Below are positions 8,701 through 16,490 of a stretch of DNA of 35,897 nucleotides, piece by piece. The translations under genes were made by a program, and so were the position numbers. The DNA is from a virus, in IMG/VR virus record IMGVR_UViG_3300009009_000030, positions 1-35,897 of that record. The stretch is one strand, 5' to 3'. The first letter of the stretch is position 1. Every line of letters starts with the position of its first letter. Below the pieces are notes generated by a model. The model was not told where the DNA came from. It made no database searches and was given only the letters and a program-made list of their open reading frames with translations.

Positions 8701-9117
8701 AAAGTAGGCATAGAAGCAGCTTTTATAGATACTGAAATAGCTAAAATACAGGATAAAATTAGTAACTTGGAATTTGTTTCTGGTAATAAGACCAACTATC
8801 AAGGTCCTCAGATAGGGCCGGCTCCTAGTGGTGTCGCTCACGATTTTATGGCAATGACGGCAGGGTACCAGAATATAAAAAAGGGTGATCTAGTCATAGA
8901 TTCTGGAAGTCTGGCAAAAGGTATATCTGCAGGATCTGGGCAGCTCATAGGAAAAATGGGGGCCTCTGCTAGTTCTGGGGCAACTACGGTAACAGTCCCA
9001 ATTACTCTATCTGTAGGATCTGTTAATGGTGATGTAGATGACATGCTGAAAAAAATTACTCCTGCTATCGAGCAGTCGTTCACAAGAATGTTTTTCGATA
9101 GGCAGAAAAGAAAATAG
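5776..9117 (+). CDS. Tape measure protein
   Basis: 1113 residues, starting 4 bases after the previous stop with AAAGAGGA ahead of the ATG. The protein sits inside the tail tube, sets tail length and is ejected before DNA. Residues 1-300 are almost wholly charged coiled coil (Lys/Glu/Arg heptad-like). A hydrophobic segment follows at about 331-347 (MNWIALIISAVVAVGKA), then long Ala/Met/Gly-rich helices (for example EAAMAAASGLSFYG) and further coiled coil to about 1000. A Ser/Gly/Thr/Val-rich C-terminus resembles other tape measures. It is the longest gene between tube and baseplate genes, as expected. At about 0.15 nm per residue the length predicts a tail of roughly 165 nm if no processing occurs. 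No peptidase or lytic domain is visible within it. Confidence 0.88.
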   Translation: MATNLDEKKEFESTIKLLEQKAAKIREVGRAEMELNKAIKYGSKIRKDTKRLDDALYQATYNLERRHSSLRDSVGKLGKEREKQSRYTKLLTVESKKLDKVIATATKKKDIKKATAMQKKFNDKIKESKNQEKALAGQQKKLSAGGIKTIWASKKLAKIRDDLNKTSDLSIRDEADLNKEYEERLSLERSAIDAMKELGEIDGSQATRMKKDLLSENKIRETKNKLIQEGSEELKRAQAYKEKITKLKRTGTPKEISEEIRSKHGDVMGAAGKMFTAKSTKERLAAAKELVQSNDDWKNLKTTMLGTGKASKGLAGTINLLGMAFQTLGKMNWIALIISAVVAVGKAVNEMDKFIKQYNQSFSKMYGPTVAIKNVRGSMKDFTDAVFDMNRNLKYGLKSEEIMGLFDALSAGGLSLGGVGQRVKGGYNEVIEQSFRLSKDFGVSMEEMGGMISEQMMDLRSSLSEVSGKMRTLAYDASVAGVKSTKFYEAAMAAASGLSFYGNYIDNASARLRDFVKSGSMGLKDAAKETQALTDTFKNMTFEQRVATIQMAGGAGKWRKMFEEKSKAAASEAQRLKDEVAMMKAKAAGITNSAKKEQAYKDIAAKEDAIKSEEKVKIMTEMYSKANEMGMAAGLEYLSEEGPAAVLSALNSVGQIDLFDPNNFEAAARAASKISGMNKETLLGVVTSMNMALVKARESAATLKNELKDVGPDAMKSVKDIVGTYIDAARGGKAIDFDKLTGDLKTYLSDDKIGGLIDQIKTNGYLVEAVLSGAAMNEATFKKVAEEKIAKPILSMSGIGVDERDKRIDELVKNTVSLDDIVGISKENATYLVAISDPMRAMANFSFATAQGVGKIYGLLAHWGDTSYQNNEQYAATGEGKYLTKSIEDMQYTSMRLEDAKQRGDKESQNKFQKQLDVLNSNIAYLTKDRPEIVPQLKVATQEKAAKRAKGEIQQIQSISDFKDDIADLMAKKATKVGIEAAFIDTEIAKIQDKISNLEFVSGNKTNYQGPQIGPAPSGVAHDFMAMTAGYQNIKKGDLVIDSGSLAKGISAGSGQLIGKMGASASSGATTVTVPITLSVGSVNGDVDDMLKKITPAIEQSFTRMFFDRQKRK

Positions 9118-9122
9118 GGTTT

Positions 9123-9965
9123 ATGGCAGATACTACAATAGCTAATGTAAAAGCTACCGAGGATGCTACACAACTACCTAATACGCCTCAAGCGTCAGCT
9201 GCGCCTCCTACGGGGATAGACGTATTGTCTGCTGCTCAGACTAAAAATGGAGTAACCATACAAAAGGTACGCTTGGAGTCCTCAGATATGTCGAGGTTTA
9301 TTGAGCTACGTCCGCCTATTAGAAGACTGCCAGATGAGACTCCGATATATATTGAGATGATAGATTCAAATTTTCAGCCCTGCGCCATTCAGGTATCAGA
9401 TGGTACCATTATACAGGCATTAAGATTAGCCCCTAACCCTGATTCTATGCTTATTAATTCTTCAAAAATTGTGAATAAATACAACACTATGACTCGCTGG
9501 GTAGAGACGCATTGGGGAGATGAGCTTGATACGGTAAACTTTTCTGGGAGTACCTTCTCTCTGATGGCTTTTAATGCAGCCGATATTAGTCCAGGATTAT
9601 CCGTAGTGAATAGGCAGACTACAGATACATATAAAATGTTAAAAGAGTTGATCAGATTTTACAGGACTAATGGTTCTTTATATCAGGACTCTGTGACATA
9701 CGTTCCTGAGAATGAGACCTCATTTGAGACTGCAAATCAATATTCTCCAACTGTAAAATTTCTCGACACATACCCAGAGTTTAAGAATAGGCACCCTAGA
9801 GAGGCTACTATACGCGAGAGACTATATATACGAATAACCTTTGATTTTGTTTCGTTTGTGGGCTACTTCGAAGCTTTCGATTTTACAGAGGATGCTTCTT
9901 CTCCATATAGATTTACATATAGCGCTAATTTTAAGTCTGAGAGAACTAAATTTATTTTAGGGTAA
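9123..9965 (+). CDS. Tube-like baseplate ring protein, paralogue 1
   Basis: 280 residues, starting 5 bases after the tape measure stop with AGGG as a weak Shine-Dalgarno. The first 40 residues are Ala/Thr/Pro-rich and probably flexible. The core aligns by eye with residues 50-215 of the next protein: LRLAPNPDSMLINSSK with LTLMVNPKDLYVSQSQ, a shared Trp-Gly (131-132 here, 98-99 there), the helix KMLKELIRFYRTNG with NMLSIVSFFKNNG, and the final strands PYRFTYSANF with PYRLDYNLEF. The pattern NP...T/R.gW...WG...sG.T is seen in phage baseplate proteins of the gp48/gp54-like class, which form rings between tube and hub. Duplication of such ring proteins is known in contractile tails. The specific equivalence is inferred from position after the tape measure and before the hub. 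Confidence 0.65.
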   Translation: MADTTIANVKATEDATQLPNTPQASAAPPTGIDVLSAAQTKNGVTIQKVRLESSDMSRFIELRPPIRRLPDETPIYIEMIDSNFQPCAIQVSDGTIIQALRLAPNPDSMLINSSKIVNKYNTMTRWVETHWGDELDTVNFSGSTFSLMAFNAADISPGLSVVNRQTTDTYKMLKELIRFYRTNGSLYQDSVTYVPENETSFETANQYSPTVKFLDTYPEFKNRHPREATIRERLYIRITFDFVSFVGYFEAFDFTEDASSPYRFTYSANFKSERTKFILG

Positions 9966-9969
9966 ATAT

Positions 9970-11277
9970 ATGCCAATAATCGATGTACAAAATACCGTAG
10001 ACACGCTTTTAGCGCTATCTAAAAGGGAAGGCGGAGACCTCCATTATGAGAATAAGCAGTCTCTGAATTCTTTTTCAGATTGGGCTACAGCCTCTACGAT
10101 ACCGTTCGATTTCATACCATTTAGAATATCTATCTTTGATACTGAAATCAACGAGGATATGGTATCTCTAACACTGATGGTAAATCCTAAAGATTTATAT
10201 GTATCGCAGTCTCAAGTAATTGATAGTGCTTATTCGAGGGCAGGTTGGATAAATACCTTGTGGGGTAATCAGCAGGGACTACTCACAGCAAGCGGTATGA
10301 CCGCTGGTTTTTATTATACGACTCCACAGAAGAGTGGAGGTCTGACTAATTTCTACAGAAGAAATAGTCTCGCTTATTTGAATATGCTATCGATAGTATC
10401 TTTTTTCAAAAATAATGGATACTATTTCATGGACGGCATGGAGAATCCTACTCTTTTTAAGGATGGGACAAGTCGGGTCATCAATGTTATGGATACAATC
10501 AGGATCTCTTATGATGGGTCTGATTATTTGGGTTCTTTTTCTTCTTTTTCTATAAACGATGTTGCAGCTAATCCATATCGTTTAGACTATAATCTAGAAT
10601 TTAATATCTCAAGTTTTGGGACAGATCTTCAGGGCATAGAAGGTCATATAAAAAAAGAAGGTAATGATACAGTAAACAAGGTTCAGATATCTATACAAGG
10701 ATCAAACACAAGATTTGATCATACTGTTCTTTTAAATTCTGATGAGCTTAATACCTATTTTCCTCCTGATGCAGTACCCGCTAATGCTCCTATTTCCTAT
10801 AATAATGCCGTAGATGGAACGACACCTAAAGGAGTTACGCTTTCTATAAAAAAGGTACCAAAAGCTTGGGGCACGCTAATTCAGAAATACGCAGATATCT
10901 ATAAAGTTGATCCTAATTTGATTGCGGCAGTTATTGCTCAGGAATCTCGTGGAAATCAATATGCTACATCTAAAGATAAGTATGGGAATCCATTGGCTAA
11001 AGGTCTTATGCAGATGATAGACTCTACAGCAGCTGATATGGGCGTTACTGATCCATACGATCCAGAACAGAGCATCAATGGCGGCACAAAATATTTAAGT
11101 CGTCTTCTTAAAAAATACAATGGAGATACTACATTAGCTCTTGCAGCATATAATGCCGGACCAGGTAACGTAGACAAGTATAAAGGGGTTCCGCCATTTG
11201 CTGAAACTCAAGACTATGTCGTAAAAGTAAACTACTACCATGACTATTATGGGTCTGCGAAAACGGAAAAAGACTAA
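9970..11277 (+). CDS. Tube-like baseplate ring protein fused to an SLT lytic transglycosylase
   Basis: 435 residues. Residues about 45-215 are a tube-like domain paralogous to the preceding gene. Residues 216-290 are a linker, and about 297-430 are a soluble-lytic-transglycosylase (SLT, goose-lysozyme-like fold) domain. SLT motifs are all present: IAAVIAQESRGN with probable catalytic Glu325, GLMQMIDSTA (345-354), LAAYNAGPGNV (391-401) and PPFAETQDYV (408-417). This enzyme cleaves the MurNAc-GlcNAc glycan bond, forming anhydro-MurNAc, and would open the peptidoglycan locally as the tube penetrates. No signal peptide is present, as expected for a virion enzyme. The fusion puts the enzyme in the ring directly above the hub. 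It starts 5 bases after the previous gene and ends 3 bases before the hub gene. The enzyme call is strong, the ring call moderate. Confidence 0.88.
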   Translation: MPIIDVQNTVDTLLALSKREGGDLHYENKQSLNSFSDWATASTIPFDFIPFRISIFDTEINEDMVSLTLMVNPKDLYVSQSQVIDSAYSRAGWINTLWGNQQGLLTASGMTAGFYYTTPQKSGGLTNFYRRNSLAYLNMLSIVSFFKNNGYYFMDGMENPTLFKDGTSRVINVMDTIRISYDGSDYLGSFSSFSINDVAANPYRLDYNLEFNISSFGTDLQGIEGHIKKEGNDTVNKVQISIQGSNTRFDHTVLLNSDELNTYFPPDAVPANAPISYNNAVDGTTPKGVTLSIKKVPKAWGTLIQKYADIYKVDPNLIAAVIAQESRGNQYATSKDKYGNPLAKGLMQMIDSTAADMGVTDPYDPEQSINGGTKYLSRLLKKYNGDTTLALAAYNAGPGNVDKYKGVPPFAETQDYVVKVNYYHDYYGSAKTEKD

Positions 11278-11279
11278 TT

Positions 11280-13790
11280 ATGTCAGAAATAAGATCTGGA
11301 ATATTTACCTCTAAAGAGTTCAGCTATCGTAAAAACGTGCTGAAGATAGCTCCTGATGCATTCATTACTATAAATGATGCGCTTACTTCAAGAGTGGTCG
11401 CACCTATGCAGGTTAGCGGTACAAAGGATTTCAATATTCGCGGAGGCATTACGAGCATTAGCGTGAATAGTGCTGTGAGCCCTGCAGGATCTTCTAGGGC
11501 AACATTTGAGGTTATGGCCCCTACTTATAAGGGTCTTCATGAAGATTATTATATAACACTTCCTAACGGGGTTAAGGTCCCAATTTTTACTCCTATGATG
11601 GAAGTTAAGATCTACATGAAAGGAAGGTTCCTTGAAATTGAGAATAATTACGTACCCCAGTACTACCCAGTATTCTGGGGGATGATTACTGGAGTTCAAG
11701 AAGGCTATAGTGGCGGGACATCAACATTTTCTATTACGTGTGAGGATCTCCTGACCTGGTGGAAACATCAGAAGATAAACGTTCAGTCGTCTGTAATAGG
11801 AGCCTATTATGGCGGTGCCACTATGAATAGATTCCCTAGTGTTTTTCAAAACATGTCCGCATGGGAAATTATTGTAGCACTATTTTCAGATACTTTTTTT
11901 ACGCAGGTAGATGAAAAAACAGGACAGCAAGCTTTTTATAATTTTATCTATCCGAAAGCCTCCAATACCATGTTTTTTCCTGCGACTAAAGATCTAGAGA
12001 GTACATGGGGCCCCTTTGCTAAAGATGTTATCCAATACTGGAATAGACGCTTCGGTTTCGGAGTTCTTACTAGCGGGACTAATTCAGATATTGCAGCGAG
12101 TTATGCCAATATCCCGCTCGAGATGATGGGTTTACAAGGAGGACTTAAAACAGATGTAATAACAGGCATCGCTGAAAGAGTGCTAAAAAGATCAAAAGAG
12201 AGTGTTGAAGTTGAGATGCAGACTTCTAGGACAGCACGTCTAGACCTGGATTTTAACTTGTTAGCTATAGTACAGCCCTACGGATTATTTGATTTATTTG
12301 GAGACGGTGCTGAATCCCAAATTAATTCTAAACTAGAATTAGCAAATAGTGTGTGCGAAAAAACTAATATGGAGTTTTTTGTAGATACTAACGGTCATTT
12401 TGTATTTAAACCTCCCCTATATAACTTAGATGTAGCCACAGGACAGGTTCCGTATTATAGAGTTGGTCCTGAGGATATAATTAACTATAATACAAGTTTT
12501 GATTCAAACGCTATTGTAAACTATCTGGTAGTTACAGGGCCTTTATGGCAACAGTTAGATATGGAAGCTATAGGTTTACACGCAGATTTCGAGTCTATTA
12601 AAAGATTTGGTATACGTTCTGATCAGATGACGATATCTTACGGTAAGAATGCTGAACAGTTAAAAATGATAGCGGTTGCGGAGATGACTAGAAGAAATGG
12701 CCAAGCATTCACAGCAAACTTATCTATACCACTTCGTCCAGAAATGCGTTTGGGCTATCCAGTGTACCTCCCCCATTTGGATACTTATTATTATGTTACA
12801 GGGATCACACATTCATTAGCATTTGGGTCTAGTGCTCAGACAGATTTATCACTGCAGTTTAAAAGAGACCGAGTTTTTGAAGACGGGACCTCAGGACTTC
12901 CTGATACACAGCTATGGGATGTACTGAGTAGTTGTGTGATGCGAGAGGCTGCTAAAGAATTACGCGACCCGAACTATCTCGACTCTTTGAAACAAAAAAT
13001 GAGTCCTGAGGTATATACACAGTATATTAAAGATCATTATGGAATAGATGCTTCAGTAGTTGATAGTAAGACTATTGTAAATGATATGGCAAAAGAGAAT
13101 GGACGTAGAGAGGTTAATCTTTTTTCTGGTCCGGGAATGCTGGGGTACTGGAAACTTGATAGAGCCGCTCTTCTAAGCTCTGCTGATGCATTATCCGGAG
13201 ATATAAAAGAAAAGCAGACTCCTAATGCGATAATATCTAATGAACTAGTTATGATTACAAAAGATTCTGTACCTTATACAGATAAGAATGGTTATAGGCA
13301 CATAGGAGCATTTCCTTTTGGCGCTAATTTAGTTCTCATGAAAAATGGTAAAATGTGGGATAGTTCTGACTATGTTCAGAATCAAGGGGCTGCAACACAG
13401 ACGCAACTCAATAGTACTGGAAATTTATCGCAGACTAATGATGCATCTAGTAATGTTACTTCCCAGGGCGGGGCTATTGAAGTAGCTACCACGGGTACTA
13501 CTGGAGAGCCTAATGAGACAAAAGAGACTACTATAGAAAAAACTAAGAATAAGATACAAGAAACAAAAAATAGAGAAGAAGCGGGGATTATGACCCCGGA
13601 TAATCTTCAAAAGACCTATAAAAGTCGAGAAGATGGGTATTATAAAAATGCGAGTTTAGCGGGTATCAATTCTGCGCAGGCTGATGCTACCGCAGCAAGA
13701 ACACAATTAGATGCGGGCAATGTTATGGCAGCTATCAAGAGTACAAGTCAACCTACACCTCAATCAATATTTTCCCCTAATACCTTATGA
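11280..13790 (+). CDS. Baseplate hub protein, gp27/gpD-like, with long C-terminal extension
   Basis: 836 residues. The N-terminal 520 or so residues have the look of phage hub or late-control proteins: a barrel beginning with APMQVSGTKDFNIRGGIT, the segment VFWGMITGVQEGYSGGTSTF followed by ITCEDLLTWW, then NSVCEKTNMEFFVDTNGHFV and, at the end of the second barrel, TYYYVTGITHSLAFGS. These are typical of the proteins that form a trimeric hub carrying the spike. Residues about 525-836 are extra: helices, an Asn/Thr/Gly-rich linker (about 700-745) and a charged KNKIQETKNREE region. The stop overlaps the spike start by 4 bases, consistent with coupled production of hub and spike in equal amounts. 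Its Shine-Dalgarno is weak, suggesting coupling to the upstream gene as well. Confidence 0.78.
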   Translation: MSEIRSGIFTSKEFSYRKNVLKIAPDAFITINDALTSRVVAPMQVSGTKDFNIRGGITSISVNSAVSPAGSSRATFEVMAPTYKGLHEDYYITLPNGVKVPIFTPMMEVKIYMKGRFLEIENNYVPQYYPVFWGMITGVQEGYSGGTSTFSITCEDLLTWWKHQKINVQSSVIGAYYGGATMNRFPSVFQNMSAWEIIVALFSDTFFTQVDEKTGQQAFYNFIYPKASNTMFFPATKDLESTWGPFAKDVIQYWNRRFGFGVLTSGTNSDIAASYANIPLEMMGLQGGLKTDVITGIAERVLKRSKESVEVEMQTSRTARLDLDFNLLAIVQPYGLFDLFGDGAESQINSKLELANSVCEKTNMEFFVDTNGHFVFKPPLYNLDVATGQVPYYRVGPEDIINYNTSFDSNAIVNYLVVTGPLWQQLDMEAIGLHADFESIKRFGIRSDQMTISYGKNAEQLKMIAVAEMTRRNGQAFTANLSIPLRPEMRLGYPVYLPHLDTYYYVTGITHSLAFGSSAQTDLSLQFKRDRVFEDGTSGLPDTQLWDVLSSCVMREAAKELRDPNYLDSLKQKMSPEVYTQYIKDHYGIDASVVDSKTIVNDMAKENGRREVNLFSGPGMLGYWKLDRAALLSSADALSGDIKEKQTPNAIISNELVMITKDSVPYTDKNGYRHIGAFPFGANLVLMKNGKMWDSSDYVQNQGAATQTQLNSTGNLSQTNDASSNVTSQGGAIEVATTGTTGEPNETKETTIEKTKNKIQETKNREEAGIMTPDNLQKTYKSREDGYYKNASLAGINSAQADATAARTQLDAGNVMAAIKSTSQPTPQSIFSPNTL

Positions 13791-15802
13791 TAAACCAAAA
13801 TATACCAAGACTCCCCGGGCGTCAGATCGCTTTAGGAGAAAAACCTACATTAAGCGCCATTGCCCAGGATTATACGACCTTCGTGGCAGGCTCTGTTCTG
13901 TCGGTAGACGAAGAGAAACTATGTGTATCTGTAAAACTTCGCGGTAATCTAGGGGTACTGCAGAACGTATCTATTTCTCAACCGTTTGCGGGTAATTCAA
14001 GTTTCATTTTAGGAGTGCCTGAAGTAGGCTCTTTAGTTTTGGTAGGGATGCAGGGTAATAATGATAGTTTCATATTGACCTATCTTCCGAACTATACGCA
14101 TGGTTTGGAAAACAGAAATGTCAAAATGCATCCTGATAATGTTATTACTGCAGATCCAAATGAATTGTTTTTTAGAGTAAAGAAGTTAAAACGAGGAGAA
14201 GTAGCTTTAGGTAGTTCAGGGGGTATGGAATTATTCCTTGGGGACTATTTTAGACTTGATGACCGGTTCGGAAATAAGTTTATACTTAGGAGTGATGAAA
14301 ATTCTTTACTGAGTACTGCATGCAATAATAGTGTGTTCAGTAGTGGTGTGTGGACTAACTCTGGGATAATAAAAAGAAATTCAATCGATCCCTCTATTAT
14401 AAGTGACTTGCCTAATATTATCCGTGTCCCTCTCCTAAATGGGCGGTATGGGTACTCTATGAAACCGGGCGGGTCTGACCCTAATGTTGACCCCTACTTC
14501 ACTGAGTACTTGTTGGAGGTCGAGGATAAGGGATATGCTCAGCCTCCACAGAATGATATGAATGGAGACTCCAATAGGACTATTCGTAGACCTATCGCAA
14601 TTTTTTCTATGGGTAATTTTGTAGGGAATAATCCGTCTACAGGATCCTATGGGCGCATGCTCAAGCCTATGCTGTTTCATGATGTTGATGATATTGTTGG
14701 AGACTTCTCTTTAGACCCCGCTCTCGGCGGCGAGATCGACACATACGGTATCGCTATGAGTTGGTTCAAACCAGAGCGCACTAATGCAGAAATAGGAGCA
14801 TTCTACGGCGTGGATAAAGAAGGGCATTTTTTCCATTATTTACCAGCTGCTACGGCAGGCGGTCTTGGAAAAGGTAGGTCGATGTCCATCTTGGCTCGAG
14901 GTAGTAAAAAAGAGGTATGGGGTAGTGATACGCGCTACGCGACTTCATGGGATATGACGACTACTGGCGGTATCGTATGGCGGGTAGGGGCACATAATGA
15001 ACGAGACGGGAGTCCACACAGCAACAGGAGCATAGATACCAGGACAAGTAGCTCTGTATTTTACATGTACGGGACTCAAGTAGTGCCAGAAGTAAAACAT
15101 TTTGATAAATCTGATATTGAAGTCACTAATCTACGCGATTATTTTAAAATTGAGAAAATTGGCGGTAGAGAGCGTCACGAGGTATCGAGTACTCGTGAGA
15201 CGATCGTAAAAGGATCAGATAAACTCCGTATTGAGGGCGCGCGTACAGAGCAGATAATTGGAGCAAATACTACGAGTATAGGTTCGAATATGAACATCGT
15301 GGTAGGAGATGCTTTTACTGAGAAGGTTACTAAAGAAAAGCAGGAGACCTATGGTAATAGAAAAACTACGATCACAAGCGGTAGTTCAGAGCTGATTATA
15401 AAATCTCTCAATGGTAATATCAAAGAAGAAATTGTAGTAGCAGGTAGTCGGACAGTAAAGATAAAACTTGGGGATATTAGAGAGACTATTGTTACTGGCG
15501 GTAGAACCTTCAAAACTACCGCAGGAAATTACAAAGTTCAGACTACTACAGGTAACATTCAGCTGACTACTAAAGCAGGAAAATTGTCTTTTCAGACTAA
15601 GGTTGGGAAGGCTGAGATAAAGTCTACTACTGGAATAAGCATTAGGACCAATCCTGTTGCTAATGTAAATATCCAGGGCGGGGCTATAAAGCTTAAAGGA
15701 AAAACGGCTGTTATGGGCGGTGTTATAACGTCTAAGACGCACAAAGACTATATTACTGGAGCCTTTCTTATGGGCTCTAAATCAGTGAGTGCCTCTATAT
15801 GA
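13787..15802 (+). CDS. Baseplate central spike, gp5/gpV/VgrG-like
   Basis: 671 residues, ATGA overlap with the hub gene. Residues about 25-115 form a probable OB-fold (FVAGSVLSVDEEKLCVSVKL, then VPEVGSLVLVGMQGNNDSFI), typical of spike N-termini that dock on the hub. Residues 115-455 are an extra region with Gly, Asp and aromatic residues. From about 460 to the end come short repeated beta strands rich in Thr/Val/Lys/Gly (RETIVKGSDKLRIEG, REQ-type turns, then TTTGNIQLTTKAGKLSFQTK), the pattern of a trimeric beta-helix needle. No lysozyme domain is inserted, unlike T4 gp5; the wall enzyme is on the gene at 9970. The C-terminus lacks an obvious metal-binding HxH tip, so a separate tip protein may be used. 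Confidence 0.85.
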   Translation: MINQNIPRLPGRQIALGEKPTLSAIAQDYTTFVAGSVLSVDEEKLCVSVKLRGNLGVLQNVSISQPFAGNSSFILGVPEVGSLVLVGMQGNNDSFILTYLPNYTHGLENRNVKMHPDNVITADPNELFFRVKKLKRGEVALGSSGGMELFLGDYFRLDDRFGNKFILRSDENSLLSTACNNSVFSSGVWTNSGIIKRNSIDPSIISDLPNIIRVPLLNGRYGYSMKPGGSDPNVDPYFTEYLLEVEDKGYAQPPQNDMNGDSNRTIRRPIAIFSMGNFVGNNPSTGSYGRMLKPMLFHDVDDIVGDFSLDPALGGEIDTYGIAMSWFKPERTNAEIGAFYGVDKEGHFFHYLPAATAGGLGKGRSMSILARGSKKEVWGSDTRYATSWDMTTTGGIVWRVGAHNERDGSPHSNRSIDTRTSSSVFYMYGTQVVPEVKHFDKSDIEVTNLRDYFKIEKIGGRERHEVSSTRETIVKGSDKLRIEGARTEQIIGANTTSIGSNMNIVVGDAFTEKVTKEKQETYGNRKTTITSGSSELIIKSLNGNIKEEIVVAGSRTVKIKLGDIRETIVTGGRTFKTTAGNYKVQTTTGNIQLTTKAGKLSFQTKVGKAEIKSTTGISIRTNPVANVNIQGGAIKLKGKTAVMGGVITSKTHKDYITGAFLMGSKSVSASI

Positions 15803-15860
15803 TGTATGAGAGGGCTATGCGCGAGTTACGGATATATAAACTTTTTATGATGGAGATTCT
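15803..15860 (+). other. 58-base gap with AT-rich element
   Basis: Contains ATATATAAA (15832-15840), the same 9-mer as at 4001-4009, followed by a short T run and the Shine-Dalgarno of the 15861 gene. Possibly a promoter -10-like element; no hairpin of note. Confidence 0.3.
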
Positions 15861-16478
15861 GTGCCAATAGCAGGACCCGCTATATCAAGCGCTATTCTTG
15901 GACAGTTTGCTGCTAGGAAATTTACTGGTAGAAATGCTATAGACATAGCTAGTGCTGTAGGTTCTGCGGTAGCTAACTATATAATACTACCTAACCTTGT
16001 GTCGTGCACACTGTCGGGTACTGCAGGTCCTGTAGGTAGTATAACGAGTATAGCGGCTGTAGGCCTTGAGCCGACGGCTATGAGCGGATTGATGACTTCT
16101 AAAGCTTTGAGCAAGAAACTTACAGGGAGAGACGCATCAGGATTATTTAGCGCGATTTCTATGGGGTTATTTCAAGTGATGTCAACGATGTTTCTTACAG
16201 GGTCTTCGATAGGGTGTGCCGTTGGGGCCGGTATAGGTAAATTTACGGCTGTATCAGCGCCAGCTCTGTCTAAACTTATTTTAGCTCAGTTGACGCTTAA
16301 AAAAATTATAGGTAGAGATGCCATTAACCTTGCTGACTGTATAGCATTCGGTCTTGTAACGCAGCTGAAATCATCTGTGACTATTTCGGTAGTGGTAGTA
16401 GGAGCTCCGGCACCAGTTCCGCCAGTAGGTCCGATTCTGGTTGCGGGAATCCCGTCGGTATTCACTAAAATTAGTTGA
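15861..16478 (+). CDS. Unrecognised hydrophobic protein of three internal repeats, next to the spike
   Basis: 205 residues with GTG start; GGAG (15852-15855) is 5 bases upstream and no ATG alternative is better. The sequence is Ala/Gly/Ser/Ile/Leu-rich with very few acidic residues. Three units share the pattern (K)(F/L/I)(T/I)GR(N/D)A followed by a hydrophobic helix-like segment: GRNA at 23-26, GRDA at 89-92 and GRDA at 151-154 (spacing 66 and 62). The end is Pro/Val-rich (GAPAPVPPVGPILVAG). I do not recognise the family. Being immediately after the spike gene, it could cap or chaperone the spike, or be a membrane-active component delivered with it. A 58-base gap precedes it. It could also be a classical membrane protein, but no signal peptide or positively charged flank pattern was seen. 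Confidence 0.72.
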   Translation: MPIAGPAISSAILGQFAARKFTGRNAIDIASAVGSAVANYIILPNLVSCTLSGTAGPVGSITSIAAVGLEPTAMSGLMTSKALSKKLTGRDASGLFSAISMGLFQVMSTMFLTGSSIGCAVGAGIGKFTAVSAPALSKLILAQLTLKKIIGRDAINLADCIAFGLVTQLKSSVTISVVVVGAPAPVPPVGPILVAGIPSVFTKIS

Positions 16479-16490
16479 TAAAGGATTAAC

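Noticed and set aside
13711-13947. 78-codon + strand ORF across the hub-spike junction
   Set aside because: Lies almost wholly inside the hub and spike genes in another frame; its sequence is Arg/Cys-rich like shadow ORFs and has no ribosome site.
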